Assembly: GCF_010882175.1 (NCBI RefSeq) | Contig: NZ_WKLH01000002.1 | Location: forward strand, 124,001 to 188,000 | DNA length: 64,000 nt | Reading direction: 5' to 3' | Source of the DNA: Mangrovibacterium lignilyticum | GTDB lineage: Bacteria > Bacteroidota > Bacteroidia > Bacteroidales > Prolixibacteraceae | Part shown: positions 36,132 to 44,579 of the stretch, piece by piece | Layout: the number at the start of each line of letters is the position of its first letter | How positions within the stretch are numbered: the stretch's first letter is position 1 | Position numbers and translations under genes: made by a program | Notes under the pieces: model-generated | Told to the model about the DNA's origin: nothing | The model's database searches: none | The model's input: the letters and a program-made list of their open reading frames with translations, nothing else

Positions 36132-37712
36132 ATGAATCCAAGACTGAACCGCAATAAAAGCAGACTTAATCAAGGACTTGTGGTGCTTGTGCTGCTTTGC
36201 CAAAGTGTTTTGCTGAATTCCTGTTTCGAGAATCCGACCCCGCCGGAACTCACAACCCGGCCAATAACGGTTGTTGATCTCTATACGATAACGAGCGGCG
36301 GAACGATAACCGACGACGGAGGCTCGGAGATTTTCCAGAAAGGGATTTGCGTAAGTCTCGACAATACGCCAACAATACAGGATTTTTTCTACTCGATTGA
36401 TGGTGTTGGCAATGCTGATTTCGTATCGACTGTAGCGCTGGAGCCGAACACCACTTTTTACATTTGTGCTTACGCTGTTAATGGCGCGGGCATCGGCTAC
36501 GGAAACATTTTATCCTTCACACAGTCTTATGTTGAAGTCGTTATCATGGATTTTGGTGATATTACCGGCAATGAAGCCTTTATGCGCGGGCGACTGGCAA
36601 CGAGTCAAACCGTTACGTCACGGGGAGCCTGCTGGGGCACTTCACCCAATCCGACCATCAACGACAGTAAGACCGAAGCAGGCAGTGGCTCCGGAATTTT
36701 CGAAACTACCCTTACCGGACTAGAACCTGGAACCAGGTATTATACGCGCGCATATGCCGTTGCGAACTCCGAGGTTTTTTACAGCGACAACTACGAATTC
36801 ACAACGCTGGGATATCCGCTACTGACAACCAAAGAAATCAGCAACGCAGGCACGTTCATCATTTCAACCGGCGGCGATATTCTTTCACAGGGGCTCATTC
36901 TAAATGCCGGGGTTTGCTGGAGCACTTCACCTTGGCCAACCATTGCTGACAGCAAAACCGACGACCAACTCGTTCTGAACTCATCCACCGGCAATTATAA
37001 TACATTCAACAGCGACCCATACGGACTGTTACCGGCTACTACGTACTATATAAGAAGTTACGCCACCAATATTGCCGGTACCGGATATGGAAACGAAATT
37101 GCCATTACGATGCCCGATGCAACGGTTTACGATTTGGACGGGAATCCCTACTCGGCTGTAACGATTGGCACACAGACCTGGCTGGTCGAAAATCTCAGGA
37201 CCACCAAATATGCCAATGGCGATCAGATCCCCAATGTGGTGAATACGAATGAATGGCAGAATGCCACATCCGGTGCCTGGTGCTACTATGAAAATCTGGC
37301 CGATTATGCCGTTCCATACGGCAAACTGTATAACTGGTATGCTGTAACCGACGCCCGTAATGTTTGTCCCGCAGGATGGCATGTTCCGACCGACGCAGAA
37401 TGGCAAACACTCATTACTTTCGTGGGCGGCAGTGATGTTGCCGGCAATGCCTTGAAGGAAACAGGAACTGCACACTGGCATCCCAATGATTTGGCAACGA
37501 ACAGCAGCGGGTTCACGGCATTGCCCGGAGGAGCTCAAAGTGCATTTATCGGAACCGGATATCCCGCAAACAGCCTGGGAATGTTTTGGACTGCAACACC
37601 TGTTGATGGCGAAAATGCTTACGGTTATTATTTATTCGATGGCTATCAATCCATCAATCAGCAGGGCTATGTGAAACAAACAGGGCTTTCGGTGCGATGT
37701 GTCAAAGATTAA
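36132..37712 (+). CDS. FISUMP-domain surface lipoprotein with fibronectin-III-like repeats
   Basis: Lipoprotein of 526 residues from the ATG at 36132 (lipobox LLNSC); an earlier TTG at 36099 would overlap the previous gene and bury the signal. About residues 30-325 contain three ~90-residue fibronectin-III-like repeats, each ending in a T-x-Y-x-x-x-Y-A-x-N signature (TFYICAYAVNGAG, TRYYTRAYAVANS, TYYIRSYATNIAG). The C-terminal ~200 residues are a FISUMP (Fibrobacter succinogenes major paralogous) domain: VTIGTQTWLVENLRTTKY, WCYYEN, GKLYNWYAV, VCPAGWHVPTDAEW, GFTALPGG and LSVRCVKD. FISUMP proteins are cell-surface proteins without proven function, frequent in fibre degraders. Operon partner of the barrel gene upstream. 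Confidence 0.88.
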   Translation: MNPRLNRNKSRLNQGLVVLVLLCQSVLLNSCFENPTPPELTTRPITVVDLYTITSGGTITDDGGSEIFQKGICVSLDNTPTIQDFFYSIDGVGNADFVSTVALEPNTTFYICAYAVNGAGIGYGNILSFTQSYVEVVIMDFGDITGNEAFMRGRLATSQTVTSRGACWGTSPNPTINDSKTEAGSGSGIFETTLTGLEPGTRYYTRAYAVANSEVFYSDNYEFTTLGYPLLTTKEISNAGTFIISTGGDILSQGLILNAGVCWSTSPWPTIADSKTDDQLVLNSSTGNYNTFNSDPYGLLPATTYYIRSYATNIAGTGYGNEIAITMPDATVYDLDGNPYSAVTIGTQTWLVENLRTTKYANGDQIPNVVNTNEWQNATSGAWCYYENLADYAVPYGKLYNWYAVTDARNVCPAGWHVPTDAEWQTLITFVGGSDVAGNALKETGTAHWHPNDLATNSSGFTALPGGAQSAFIGTGYPANSLGMFWTATPVDGENAYGYYLFDGYQSINQQGYVKQTGLSVRCVKD

Positions 37713-38295
37713 CAGTCGATATACACCGGATTGCCTGCGCCAATAAGCCATTCGCGAGGGGAGACCTGTCTGCATGAACCTGACGAATGACAAACGAAGT
37801 CCCAAACTTACCGCAAATTTGCCCCTTACCGCGTTTTGCCCACCGGCAATTGGTTCCCCGGCGGCTGGGGAGAGCATTGCTCATCGGCAATTGGTTGCCC
37901 GACGGATGGGGAGGGCATTGCTCACGGGCCAAGGACCCGGCAAAACCAATCGCCCCGAATCAACCATTTGTTGCTTTCGACCTGACAGCCAATGGGCTGC
38001 GCGGACATTTGTTGAACCTTTATTAATAAGTTAAATGCAGCAATCGCCTGCTGTTTGGGTTGAATATGCTAAATTGACCGTCGAAATAAAAACCGCTAAC
38101 CAAGCCCCCAGGCCCGGATGAACAGTAATTCATTTCAGGCAGGAAGTCAGTCCTTGAAATTGTTGAGAAATCCGATGAAACGACCGATTGTAAAGGCTTT
38201 CGGGGTTTGGTGATATAAGGGAAATAAGCGGCGGGTGTTATATACATAGCGGTTGAACGTTAGCACACATATGGTAACAACAAACATTTTTACCA
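37713..38295. other. Intergenic stretch with tandem repeat and cassette-type leader
   Basis: No supported gene in 583 bp. It holds the 41-bp tandem repeat at 37844-37925; overlapping open frames on both strands across the repeat are low-complexity artefacts. Near the right end, GCGGTTGAACGTTAGCACAC (from about 38248) resembles the AACGTTGTGTACC box that precedes the barrel gene at 27160 and leads into the single gene at 38296. Confidence 0.45.
37844..37925. repeat. Tandem 41-bp repeat, two units
   Basis: Two imperfect units begin at 37844 and 37885, each CGGCAATTGGTT, then a C/G-rich stretch with GGATGGGGAG or GGCTGGGGAG, then GCATTGCTCA. GCCCGACGG and CCCCGGCGG mark the difference. It is neither coding nor terminator-like and its role is unknown. 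Confidence 0.65.
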
Positions 38296-38760
38296 ATGAA
38301 TAAAGAAATATCAAATGTATTATTTAGCGTATTGACAGAGTGCCGAAACGATGGATTTGTAGTTCTAACCAAGGATTCTCCAGTTGAGCTAAGAGAAGCA
38401 ATCAATGAAGCAAAAGCAAGAAATTGGATTTGTAGTAAAAATCCATATAGCTACGAATTGACGCCAACGGGAATAGATATTCTTGACTTTAGTTCTCTTG
38501 ATGAGTATTTGGAACATCAGAGAATTATACACGAATCAAAGAAAGTAATACAACAGCCAGTAATAAATGCTGTGAATGTTTTGTATGGAGAAAATCATGG
38601 GACTATTAACCAATCATCATCCCATGATAAAATCACAAAAATAAATTCAGTAAAAAGACATCGGAATAAACTTTTTAAAATACTGAAGACGATTATTATA
38701 GGGATTATTATATGGTTGATTACCCAGTATATTCTTATGCCATTTTTTTCAGGAAATTAA
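38296..38760 (+). CDS. Hypothetical protein: winged-helix-like N-terminus and C-terminal membrane anchor
   Basis: Protein of 154 residues, A+T-rich gene, no recognised family. Residues 1-65 look like a small winged-helix fold (REAINEAKARNWICSKNPYSYELTPTGIDIL, the last part being a typical wing and helix). Residues ~85-115 contain INAVNVLYGENHGTINQSSS, a Gly/Asn-rich stretch reminiscent of short beta-repeat spacers seen in small membrane-anchored stress or defence proteins. One TM helix ends the protein (IIIGIIIWLITQYILMPFF). It stands alone between a cassette-like leader and structured repeat copy 4, so it looks like another single-gene accessory module. Function not known. Confidence 0.7.
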   Translation: MNKEISNVLFSVLTECRNDGFVVLTKDSPVELREAINEAKARNWICSKNPYSYELTPTGIDILDFSSLDEYLEHQRIIHESKKVIQQPVINAVNVLYGENHGTINQSSSHDKITKINSVKRHRNKLFKILKTIIIGIIIWLITQYILMPFFSGN

Positions 38761-38775
38761 AAAAACAACCGCAAC

Positions 38776-38825
38776 TAAGCGTTCGGCTAGTGCGCAGCAC
38801 AATGGCTGAACCCGGGACTGATAGC
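38776..38825 (+). repeat. Structured 3' repeat, copy 4 (shortest)
   Basis: Starts 15 bp after the hypothetical gene. TAAGCGTTCGG, then a hairpin GTTCGGCTA (38781-38789) with TGGCTGAAC (38803-38811) and inner stem GTGC-GCA-GCAC. Position 9 of the left arm is changed so that a G.T wobble replaces a G-C pair, keeping the fold. Then CCCGGGACTGATAGC; the GGTGTTGACGT segment and the rest are missing. Confidence 0.7.
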
Positions 38826-38944
38826 TTCTCCGGCTTCAGGCAGGGGAGCGCCGGGTGCATGTTAAAGATGACTGTGAAAAAATAAAATTACTACTCAATA
38901 TCGCCTGAAACTACAAAGGGCAATTCTAACTAAACTATCAAAAA

Positions 38945-41900
38945 ATGATCTTATTCGAATTTAAAAACCGGCTTCGTTATTCATTGTTGCTTTGCGTTCT
39001 TTTGTTTGTAAGCCAGCAAACGACTTACGCGCAGGCTACCCGCCAAACCTATAACTTCAACGCCGGCTGGAAATTGTATGTTGGCGATCCGGAGGGGGGC
39101 GAGCAGGCAAACTACGACGACTCAAAATGGAAAAGTGTGACGCTTCCGTATGCCTGGAACGAGCAGGAAGCTTTTCAGAAAGATATCCGGGAGCTTTCAA
39201 CGGGCATCGCCTGGTATCGAAAAACGTTTGTATTGCCCGAAAACGACCGTCATCCGAAAATATTTCTCGAGTTTGAAGGAGTCCGCCAGACCGGCGAATT
39301 CTATGTGAATGGCACCATGGTTGGTTTACACGAAAATGGGGTCATGGCGGTTGGACTTGATATTTCACAGCTGGTAAAACCTTACCCGGCAATAAATGTC
39401 GTCGCCGTTCGCACAGATAATGATTGGGAGTACCACGAGCGTTTTTTCAAGCAGAAATATCAGTGGTCTGACAAGAATTTCAATGCCAATTACGGAGGCC
39501 TTCCAAAGAATGTTTACCTGCACACGGCGGCTGATGTCTATCAAACGCTTCCGCTTTACTCAACCCTGGGAACTACCGGTGTGTATGTTTATGGCACCGA
39601 TTATAACATTCCCGAAAAATCAGCCACCATTCATGTTGAATCGGAAGTGAAAAATGAAAGCTCCAAAGCCGTTGTGGCCGGTTTGGAAATAACCGTCAAC
39701 GACCGCGATGGCCGGGAGATTGCGAATTTTAAGGGCACCCCCCGGATGATTTCACCGAATGGGATTCAAACCCTGTCGGCTTCGGAAGCGGTCAGCGGAC
39801 TCGAGTTCTGGAGCTGGGGATACGGTTACCTCTACCAGGTTACATCGAAGGTGGTGGTTGACGGAGCAACCATTGACGAGGTTCCTGTTACAACCGGTTT
39901 TCGGAAAACAGCTTTCCAAAACGGGATGGTTTACCTGAACGACCGCGTCATCATGATGAAAGGTTATGCGCAGCGTACCAGCAACGAATGGCCGGCGGTG
40001 GGCATGTCGGTCCCCGCCTGGTTAAGCGATTACAGTAATCACCTGATGGTTGAGTCGAACGGTAATTTTGTGCGCTGGATGCATATTACGCCCTGGAAAC
40101 AGGATGTGGAATCGTGCGACCGGGTGGGCTTAATCCAGGTAATGCCGGCGGGTGATGCCGAACGCGATGTTACCGGTCGTCGCTGGGACCAACGCTGCGA
40201 GGTCATGCGGGATGCGATCATTTACAACCGGAACAACCCGAGTATTCTTTTCTATGAGGGCGGAAATGAAAACATCAGCGAGGAGCATATGGCTGCGTTA
40301 AAGCGCATCCGCGACACCTACGACCCCAATGGCGGGCGTGCAATCGGCAGCCGCGAAATGCTCGATAGTAAGGTCGCCGAATATGGTGGGGAAATGCTCT
40401 ACATCAACAAGAGTGCCGGAAAGCCTTTATTTGCTACCGAATACTCGCGCGACGAAGGGCTGCGTAAATATTGGGATGCGTATACGCCTCCTTATCACAA
40501 AAACGGAGAGGGTGGTACGTTTGCTCATAACGTCAATGGCAGCAAAGTCACCGATGCGAGCGCTTACAACCATAACCAGGATTCGCATGCCATTGAGAAT
40601 GTTATTCGTTGGTACGACTATTATATCCAGCGTCCCGGCACAGGAACGCGGGTTAGCAGCGGTGGGGCAAATATTATTTTCTCCGACACCAATACGCATT
40701 ATCGCGGAGCTGAAAATTACCGCAGGAGCGGCGAGGTTGATCCGATGCGTCTTCCGAAAGATAACTTTTTCGCCCATCAGGTGATGTGGGCCGGCTGGGT
40801 CGATCTTGAAAAGCAATTAACGCATCTAATCGGACACTGGAACTACGAACCGGGAACCGTTAAACCAATTTATGTGGTGTCGGGCGGCGACAAGGTCGAA
40901 TTGTTTATTAACGGCAAATCGCAGGGTCTGGGCGAAAATTCATACCGCTATCTGTACACTTTCCCGGCCGTCAAATGGGAAGCAGGGGAGATCAAAGCGA
41001 TTTCCTACAATGAAGCCGGCGAAGCGGTTTCCGAAGATGTGATCAACACAGCCGGCGAGCCTGTTGCGCTTAAGCTAACAAGTGTGCAGTCGCCGGTTGG
41101 TTTTAAAGCTAATGGTGCCGATTTAGCGCTGATTCAGGTTGAAGTGGTCGACAAAGACGGGCAACGTTGCCCAACAGCGCTTAACCCGATCAAGTTCGAT
41201 TTATCCGGAGAAGGAGAGTGGCTGGGCGGTATTGCCAAAGGTCCTGATAACTATGTCGGCGCGACAACTTTTCCTGTGGAATGCGGCGTGAACCGGGCAT
41301 TGATTCGCTCAACAACGAAGGCCGGTAAGATTAAGGTCAAAGCGTCTGCTGCCGGGCTCGAGTCTGCCAGCATTGGACTGGAAACGATCCCGTTTGCCGG
41401 AAAAAACGGTTTGACGACCGAGCTGCCTTCAGCTGGATTGAAAGGGAATTTGTCGAAAGGGCCAACTCCTTCGACGCCATCATACCGGGTTTCCCGCGAA
41501 ACAATTGCGATTACAGCTGTTAAAGCCGGGGTCAACCAGGAAACAGCGCTGAATAGCATCGATGATAATGAGATGACAGAGTGGACGAATGATGGTAAAA
41601 TGTCAACGGGGTGGATTACTTACGAGTTTGCGAAGGAAGAACAGATTGATGCGGTCTCGCTGAAGATGACAGGATGGCGAAGAACCTCATATCCGATCGA
41701 TATTTTGGTGGATGGCAAGAAAGTTTGGGAAGGCGAAACAGCGCGCAGTTTGGGCTATATTCTAATTCCGGTTTCACGTACTGTTGGGAAAACAGTAACC
41801 ATCAGACTTACGGGAGCCGGAAGGGATGAAGACGCTTTTCAAAATATGATTGAGCTGAGCGGAAACAAAGAGCTTGACGGATTTAAAGATCCGGAGGGCA

Positions 41901-41959
41901 TGGATACCAAGGGCCAATTGCGTATTGTTGAAGCTGAAATATTCAAAAAAGTTGAATAA
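38945..41959 (+). CDS. Exported GH2 family glycoside hydrolase with C-terminal discoidin-like domain
   Basis: Protein of 1004 residues with a signal peptide (hydrophobic residues 12-27, cleavage near TYAQ). Order: GH2 sugar-binding sandwich (FNAGWKLYVGDPEGGEQANYDDSKW ... EFYVNGTMVG), immunoglobulin-like domain, TIM barrel with acid/base Glu in the segment NPSILFYEGGNEN and a probable nucleophile Glu in PLFATEYSRDEG, a DUF4982-like domain (DKVELFINGKSQGLG), an invasin-like segment (PVGFKANGADLALIQVEVVD), then a discoidin/CBM32-like domain (SIDDNEMTEWTNDGKMSTGWITYEF). Activity (beta-galactosidase, beta-glucuronidase or arabinopyranosidase) cannot be fixed. It is monocistronic, ending in a strong bidirectional terminator. 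Confidence 0.88.
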   Translation: MILFEFKNRLRYSLLLCVLLFVSQQTTYAQATRQTYNFNAGWKLYVGDPEGGEQANYDDSKWKSVTLPYAWNEQEAFQKDIRELSTGIAWYRKTFVLPENDRHPKIFLEFEGVRQTGEFYVNGTMVGLHENGVMAVGLDISQLVKPYPAINVVAVRTDNDWEYHERFFKQKYQWSDKNFNANYGGLPKNVYLHTAADVYQTLPLYSTLGTTGVYVYGTDYNIPEKSATIHVESEVKNESSKAVVAGLEITVNDRDGREIANFKGTPRMISPNGIQTLSASEAVSGLEFWSWGYGYLYQVTSKVVVDGATIDEVPVTTGFRKTAFQNGMVYLNDRVIMMKGYAQRTSNEWPAVGMSVPAWLSDYSNHLMVESNGNFVRWMHITPWKQDVESCDRVGLIQVMPAGDAERDVTGRRWDQRCEVMRDAIIYNRNNPSILFYEGGNENISEEHMAALKRIRDTYDPNGGRAIGSREMLDSKVAEYGGEMLYINKSAGKPLFATEYSRDEGLRKYWDAYTPPYHKNGEGGTFAHNVNGSKVTDASAYNHNQDSHAIENVIRWYDYYIQRPGTGTRVSSGGANIIFSDTNTHYRGAENYRRSGEVDPMRLPKDNFFAHQVMWAGWVDLEKQLTHLIGHWNYEPGTVKPIYVVSGGDKVELFINGKSQGLGENSYRYLYTFPAVKWEAGEIKAISYNEAGEAVSEDVINTAGEPVALKLTSVQSPVGFKANGADLALIQVEVVDKDGQRCPTALNPIKFDLSGEGEWLGGIAKGPDNYVGATTFPVECGVNRALIRSTTKAGKIKVKASAAGLESASIGLETIPFAGKNGLTTELPSAGLKGNLSKGPTPSTPSYRVSRETIAITAVKAGVNQETALNSIDDNEMTEWTNDGKMSTGWITYEFAKEEQIDAVSLKMTGWRRTSYPIDILVDGKKVWEGETARSLGYILIPVSRTVGKTVTIRLTGAGRDEDAFQNMIELSGNKELDGFKDPEGMDTKGQLRIVEAEIFKKVE

Positions 41960-41965
41960 TAAAAA

Positions 41966-42004
41966 CGGGCAGTTCCGGAATAATTCGGCTGCCCGCTTTT
42001 TATC
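41966..42004. terminator. Bidirectional intrinsic terminator between GH2 and the ketose operon
   Basis: CGGGCAG (41966-41972) and CTGCCCG (41989-41995) form the stem, followed on the + strand by CTTTTTATCC and on the - strand by TTTTTATTATTC. It therefore serves both the GH2 gene and the convergent epimerase operon. Between 42005 and 42202 no further feature is seen. Confidence 0.85.
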
Positions 42005-42202
42005 CTTTTTTAGCAATCTGTACTTTAATGAGGTGGAATTGAAGGCGCTATAGCAATACCCGGTAAGGTATAACAACGTTTTGCGGAAAATTGAATCGTC
42101 AAATGCTACGCTGCCAATTGGTATCTCGGTGTGTGATCTTTTCGTCTGTCGTTCTTGCTTGCCCTTTGGCGGTTCTTGATTGCCGGCGTAACATCAGCTA
42201 TA

Positions 42203-43045
42203 TTAATACCATTTTTCAACCATGTCCTTCAGGAACGCCAGGCTTCCTTTGGCCAGGTCTTCCGAGTTATATGTCGATGGTCTCCATAGCGAGGTCGGTC
42301 CAATTAACGCCTTTATTTCCGATGAGAAATTTTCCAGAACTAACGGTCCCTGGTAGTTAATCTCTGCCAAAGCCTTAAAAAAATCATCCCAATGCACATT
42401 TCCTTCACCGGTCATGCCCCGGTTGCTTTCCGTAATGTGGATGTGTTTCAGACGGTCGCCACACCAAATAACCGGATCGTAAAAATTGTCTTCTTCAATG
42501 TTCATGTGGAAGGTATCTAAATGAACTCCGATGTTCGTAGCCTTTGTTTCATCAATTAAATTCAGCACCTCTCCGGCGCTTGTGAAAACATAGCTTTCGT
42601 AACGATTGATGGGTTCCGGTGCAAGCGTGATTCCGCGTTCGGCTGCATAAACCGACAGTTCGGTAAAGACCTCGTTGATAATTTTCCGTTCCCCGGCAGT
42701 ACAGGGTTTCCCGGTAAACTTGCCAATAGCCGAATGCAGCACACCTCCCAGAAAATCACCTTCCATTTCGGCAACAAGATCAAGCGCGCTTTTTATCAAA
42801 CGCAAAGCCTTTTCGGGATAAGCGGGCAGGTGGCAACTCTGCGGAATATTTAACGTTAACCGACATTCGATACCGGCTTCCGTCAGTTGTTTTTTCACTG
42901 TCTGAACATCAAAGTCTAACAATGAAGGCAGACAGATCTCAAGCATATCGAATCCATATTCTGCAGATTTCTGTATGGCATATTTGCCACCTTCGGGAGA
43001 CCATGATGGAATAAACGATAAGTATGAAGTTCCAAACGTTGGCAT
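42203..43045 (-). CDS. Ketose 3-epimerase (D-tagatose/D-psicose 3-epimerase family)
   Basis: Cytoplasmic TIM-barrel sugar epimerase of 280 residues that interconverts ketohexoses at C3 (for example D-allulose and D-fructose). The metal and substrate residues of Agrobacterium D-psicose 3-epimerase (E150, E156, D183, H186, H209, R215, E244) are all present with a constant offset of six: Glu144 and Glu150 in APEPINRYE, Asp177 and His180 in GVHLDTFHMN, His203 and Arg209 in HIHITESNRG, Glu238 in LVLENF. It is the last gene of a LacI-controlled operon with a PfkB kinase, an FHS symporter and a LamB-like porin, 25 bp after the porin gene. This supports conversion of a rare ketose into fructose. Confidence 0.85.
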   Translation of the reverse strand: MPTFGTSYLSFIPSWSPEGGKYAIQKSAEYGFDMLEICLPSLLDFDVQTVKKQLTEAGIECRLTLNIPQSCHLPAYPEKALRLIKSALDLVAEMEGDFLGGVLHSAIGKFTGKPCTAGERKIINEVFTELSVYAAERGITLAPEPINRYESYVFTSAGEVLNLIDETKATNIGVHLDTFHMNIEEDNFYDPVIWCGDRLKHIHITESNRGMTGEGNVHWDDFFKALAEINYQGPLVLENFSSEIKALIGPTSLWRPSTYNSEDLAKGSLAFLKDMVEKWY

Positions 43046-43070
43046 AATTGTGAGTTTATTTGGTGAAAAA

Positions 43071-44456
43071 TTAGAATAACCACATTTCAGTTTTAATCCC
43101 GATGTAAGTTCCCCATCGCTGGTGATTCAGTTGCAGGTATGGGGAGTATTGGTTGTCACCGGCAAAATCGTTGTAACGTGCAGCAGAAAATACAAGACGA
43201 ATATGAGGGCGGCACCATGGATTCTTTTTCCCCAACGGGACAATGGAAGGAGCGAAGGAAAATTTCAACATGGCAGCAGTTGGATTATCGCCGTCTTTGC
43301 GCGTTGCATAATGCGCTTCATTAATCAAGTGTAACCAGTCGGTGGCATAATAAAGTGAACGAAAACCAAGTACAAAATCCGTTTTTTGGTTATAGATCTC
43401 GTTACCGTCAAAGAATAGTGCTTTGTCGGTACTTGAAGCACCGCCTTTACTCCGGGTAAAAACACCATATCCGTTTAAACTAAACCTTTTATGCAGGTTT
43501 AATAGAAAGTGCTCAACCAGGGTAAACGAATATGCACCGGCATATTTGCCGTTGGTGTCCGGGGCGCCATAAGTAGCCCAGGTCCAGGTATTCCCGTTAT
43601 CGCCACCATTGGCAATTCCGGCACCATAGCGAACGGCGATCTGGTTAAACGATCCGGGCATCGTCGTTTTTAAAAGGGAATTAAATTTAACTCCTGCTAC
43701 CCAACCTTTATCTGACGGATATGAATAATTTGCATCTGCGGAATTCGCCGCCACACTGTGATATTCACCCAACAGCTTAAGCGAGTTGCCATTCTTAAAA
43801 TGCAAGCTGTGTTCTCCAACAAAAACCAAACGCTGGCGAATAACGGGATTGGTCGCTCCTTTTACGGTAATTTCGTAGTTGTAAGGATAAACACCCGCCG
43901 AATCGGACGACGAGGGCATATAAACGGCCAGTTCGGTGTTCTTATAACTAAATCCTGCCCCCTGAGCCGAGTGATCATCGAAATAGAAATAGTCGCAAAT
44001 ATGGATGTCATCATAACGTCTGAAGCGAACACCTGCCCAGGCCGACCAGTCACTTCCCATGATATTCCGTGCTTCGATGTATGCTTCGGGCAGGATAAAC
44101 GTTAGTCCCTCGGGAGAACGCGAACTAACATTTCCCATAAACTGGCCATTCGCCGAATACATTCCCAAACGCACCTGAAGCGTAACATCCGTCGTGTCTT
44201 TATTATAGGTCTGCGGCGTAAAGTGTATGGCAGGTAGTAAGTCGATATAATCGTATTGTTCCATTCTGCCAGCCAACGAACCCTGCCCTGACAGGTTTAA
44301 TGGTTTCCATTGATTTCCCTCTCCGTTGGGCGAAAGTCCGATACCAATACGTCCGGTTGTTCCCATCGAGAAATTTGTATTGGTAATCACAACCTGCGCT
44401 TCCGCTGAGAGACAAAAAGTGATCATCAAGACGATAAGTTGGATTTTGTGTTTCAT
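43071..44456 (-). CDS. LamB-like carbohydrate porin
   Basis: Outer-membrane sugar porin of 461 residues resembling maltoporin LamB. It has a signal peptide (MKHKIQLIVLMITFCLSAEA). LamB-like features: the first strand FSMGTTGRIGIGLSPNGEG, the segment WSAWAGVRFRRYDDIHICDYFYFDDH (LamB has DVHMIDFYYWD), NTWTWATYGAPD, and the C-terminal strand GTYIGIKTEMWLF ending in Phe. It stands between the FHS symporter and the ketose epimerase, so it probably passes the ketose or its disaccharide through the outer membrane. A perfect 36-bp palindrome containing the LacI operator lies 80-115 bp upstream of its start, so it can be regulated separately from the symporter gene. Confidence 0.8.
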   Translation of the reverse strand: MKHKIQLIVLMITFCLSAEAQVVITNTNFSMGTTGRIGIGLSPNGEGNQWKPLNLSGQGSLAGRMEQYDYIDLLPAIHFTPQTYNKDTTDVTLQVRLGMYSANGQFMGNVSSRSPEGLTFILPEAYIEARNIMGSDWSAWAGVRFRRYDDIHICDYFYFDDHSAQGAGFSYKNTELAVYMPSSSDSAGVYPYNYEITVKGATNPVIRQRLVFVGEHSLHFKNGNSLKLLGEYHSVAANSADANYSYPSDKGWVAGVKFNSLLKTTMPGSFNQIAVRYGAGIANGGDNGNTWTWATYGAPDTNGKYAGAYSFTLVEHFLLNLHKRFSLNGYGVFTRSKGGASSTDKALFFDGNEIYNQKTDFVLGFRSLYYATDWLHLINEAHYATRKDGDNPTAAMLKFSFAPSIVPLGKKNPWCRPHIRLVFSAARYNDFAGDNQYSPYLQLNHQRWGTYIGIKTEMWLF

Positions 44457-44535
44457 GATTAGGTTTTTTTTACAGCCAAAACGGAGTGAGATTTTGACCG
44501 GATATATGATTGCTTTAAAAGTTTCAGTGAATAGA

Positions 44536-44571
44536 TTGGCTGAATGTTTAAACGTTTAAACATTCAGCCAA
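44536..44571. promoter_or_regulatory. Perfect 36-bp palindrome with LacI operator core
   Basis: Positions 44536-44571 form a perfect palindrome with no spacer, centred on the CG at 44553/44554. Its core TTTAAACGTTTAAA (44547-44560) matches the operators at 46866-46879 and 47953-47966. It lies in the 123-bp gap between the symporter and the porin gene. No T-run follows on the transcribed (-) strand, so it is better read as a repressor site than as a terminator. Confidence 0.8.
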
Positions 44572-44579
44572 AATAAAAA

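Noticed and set aside
37702-38034. Several short open frames on both strands
   Set aside because: They arise from the 41-bp tandem repeat and its flanks, have repetitive products and no start context.
28431-38825. attC recombination sites of a classical integron
   Set aside because: The dyads run GTTCGGC...GCTGAAC; the attC core pair RYYYAAC/GTTRRRY is not present in the proper order, and no IntI-type gene with its extra domain was seen.
44536-44571. Intrinsic terminator after the symporter gene
   Set aside because: The palindrome has no T-run on the transcribed strand and contains the LacI core shared by two other sites.
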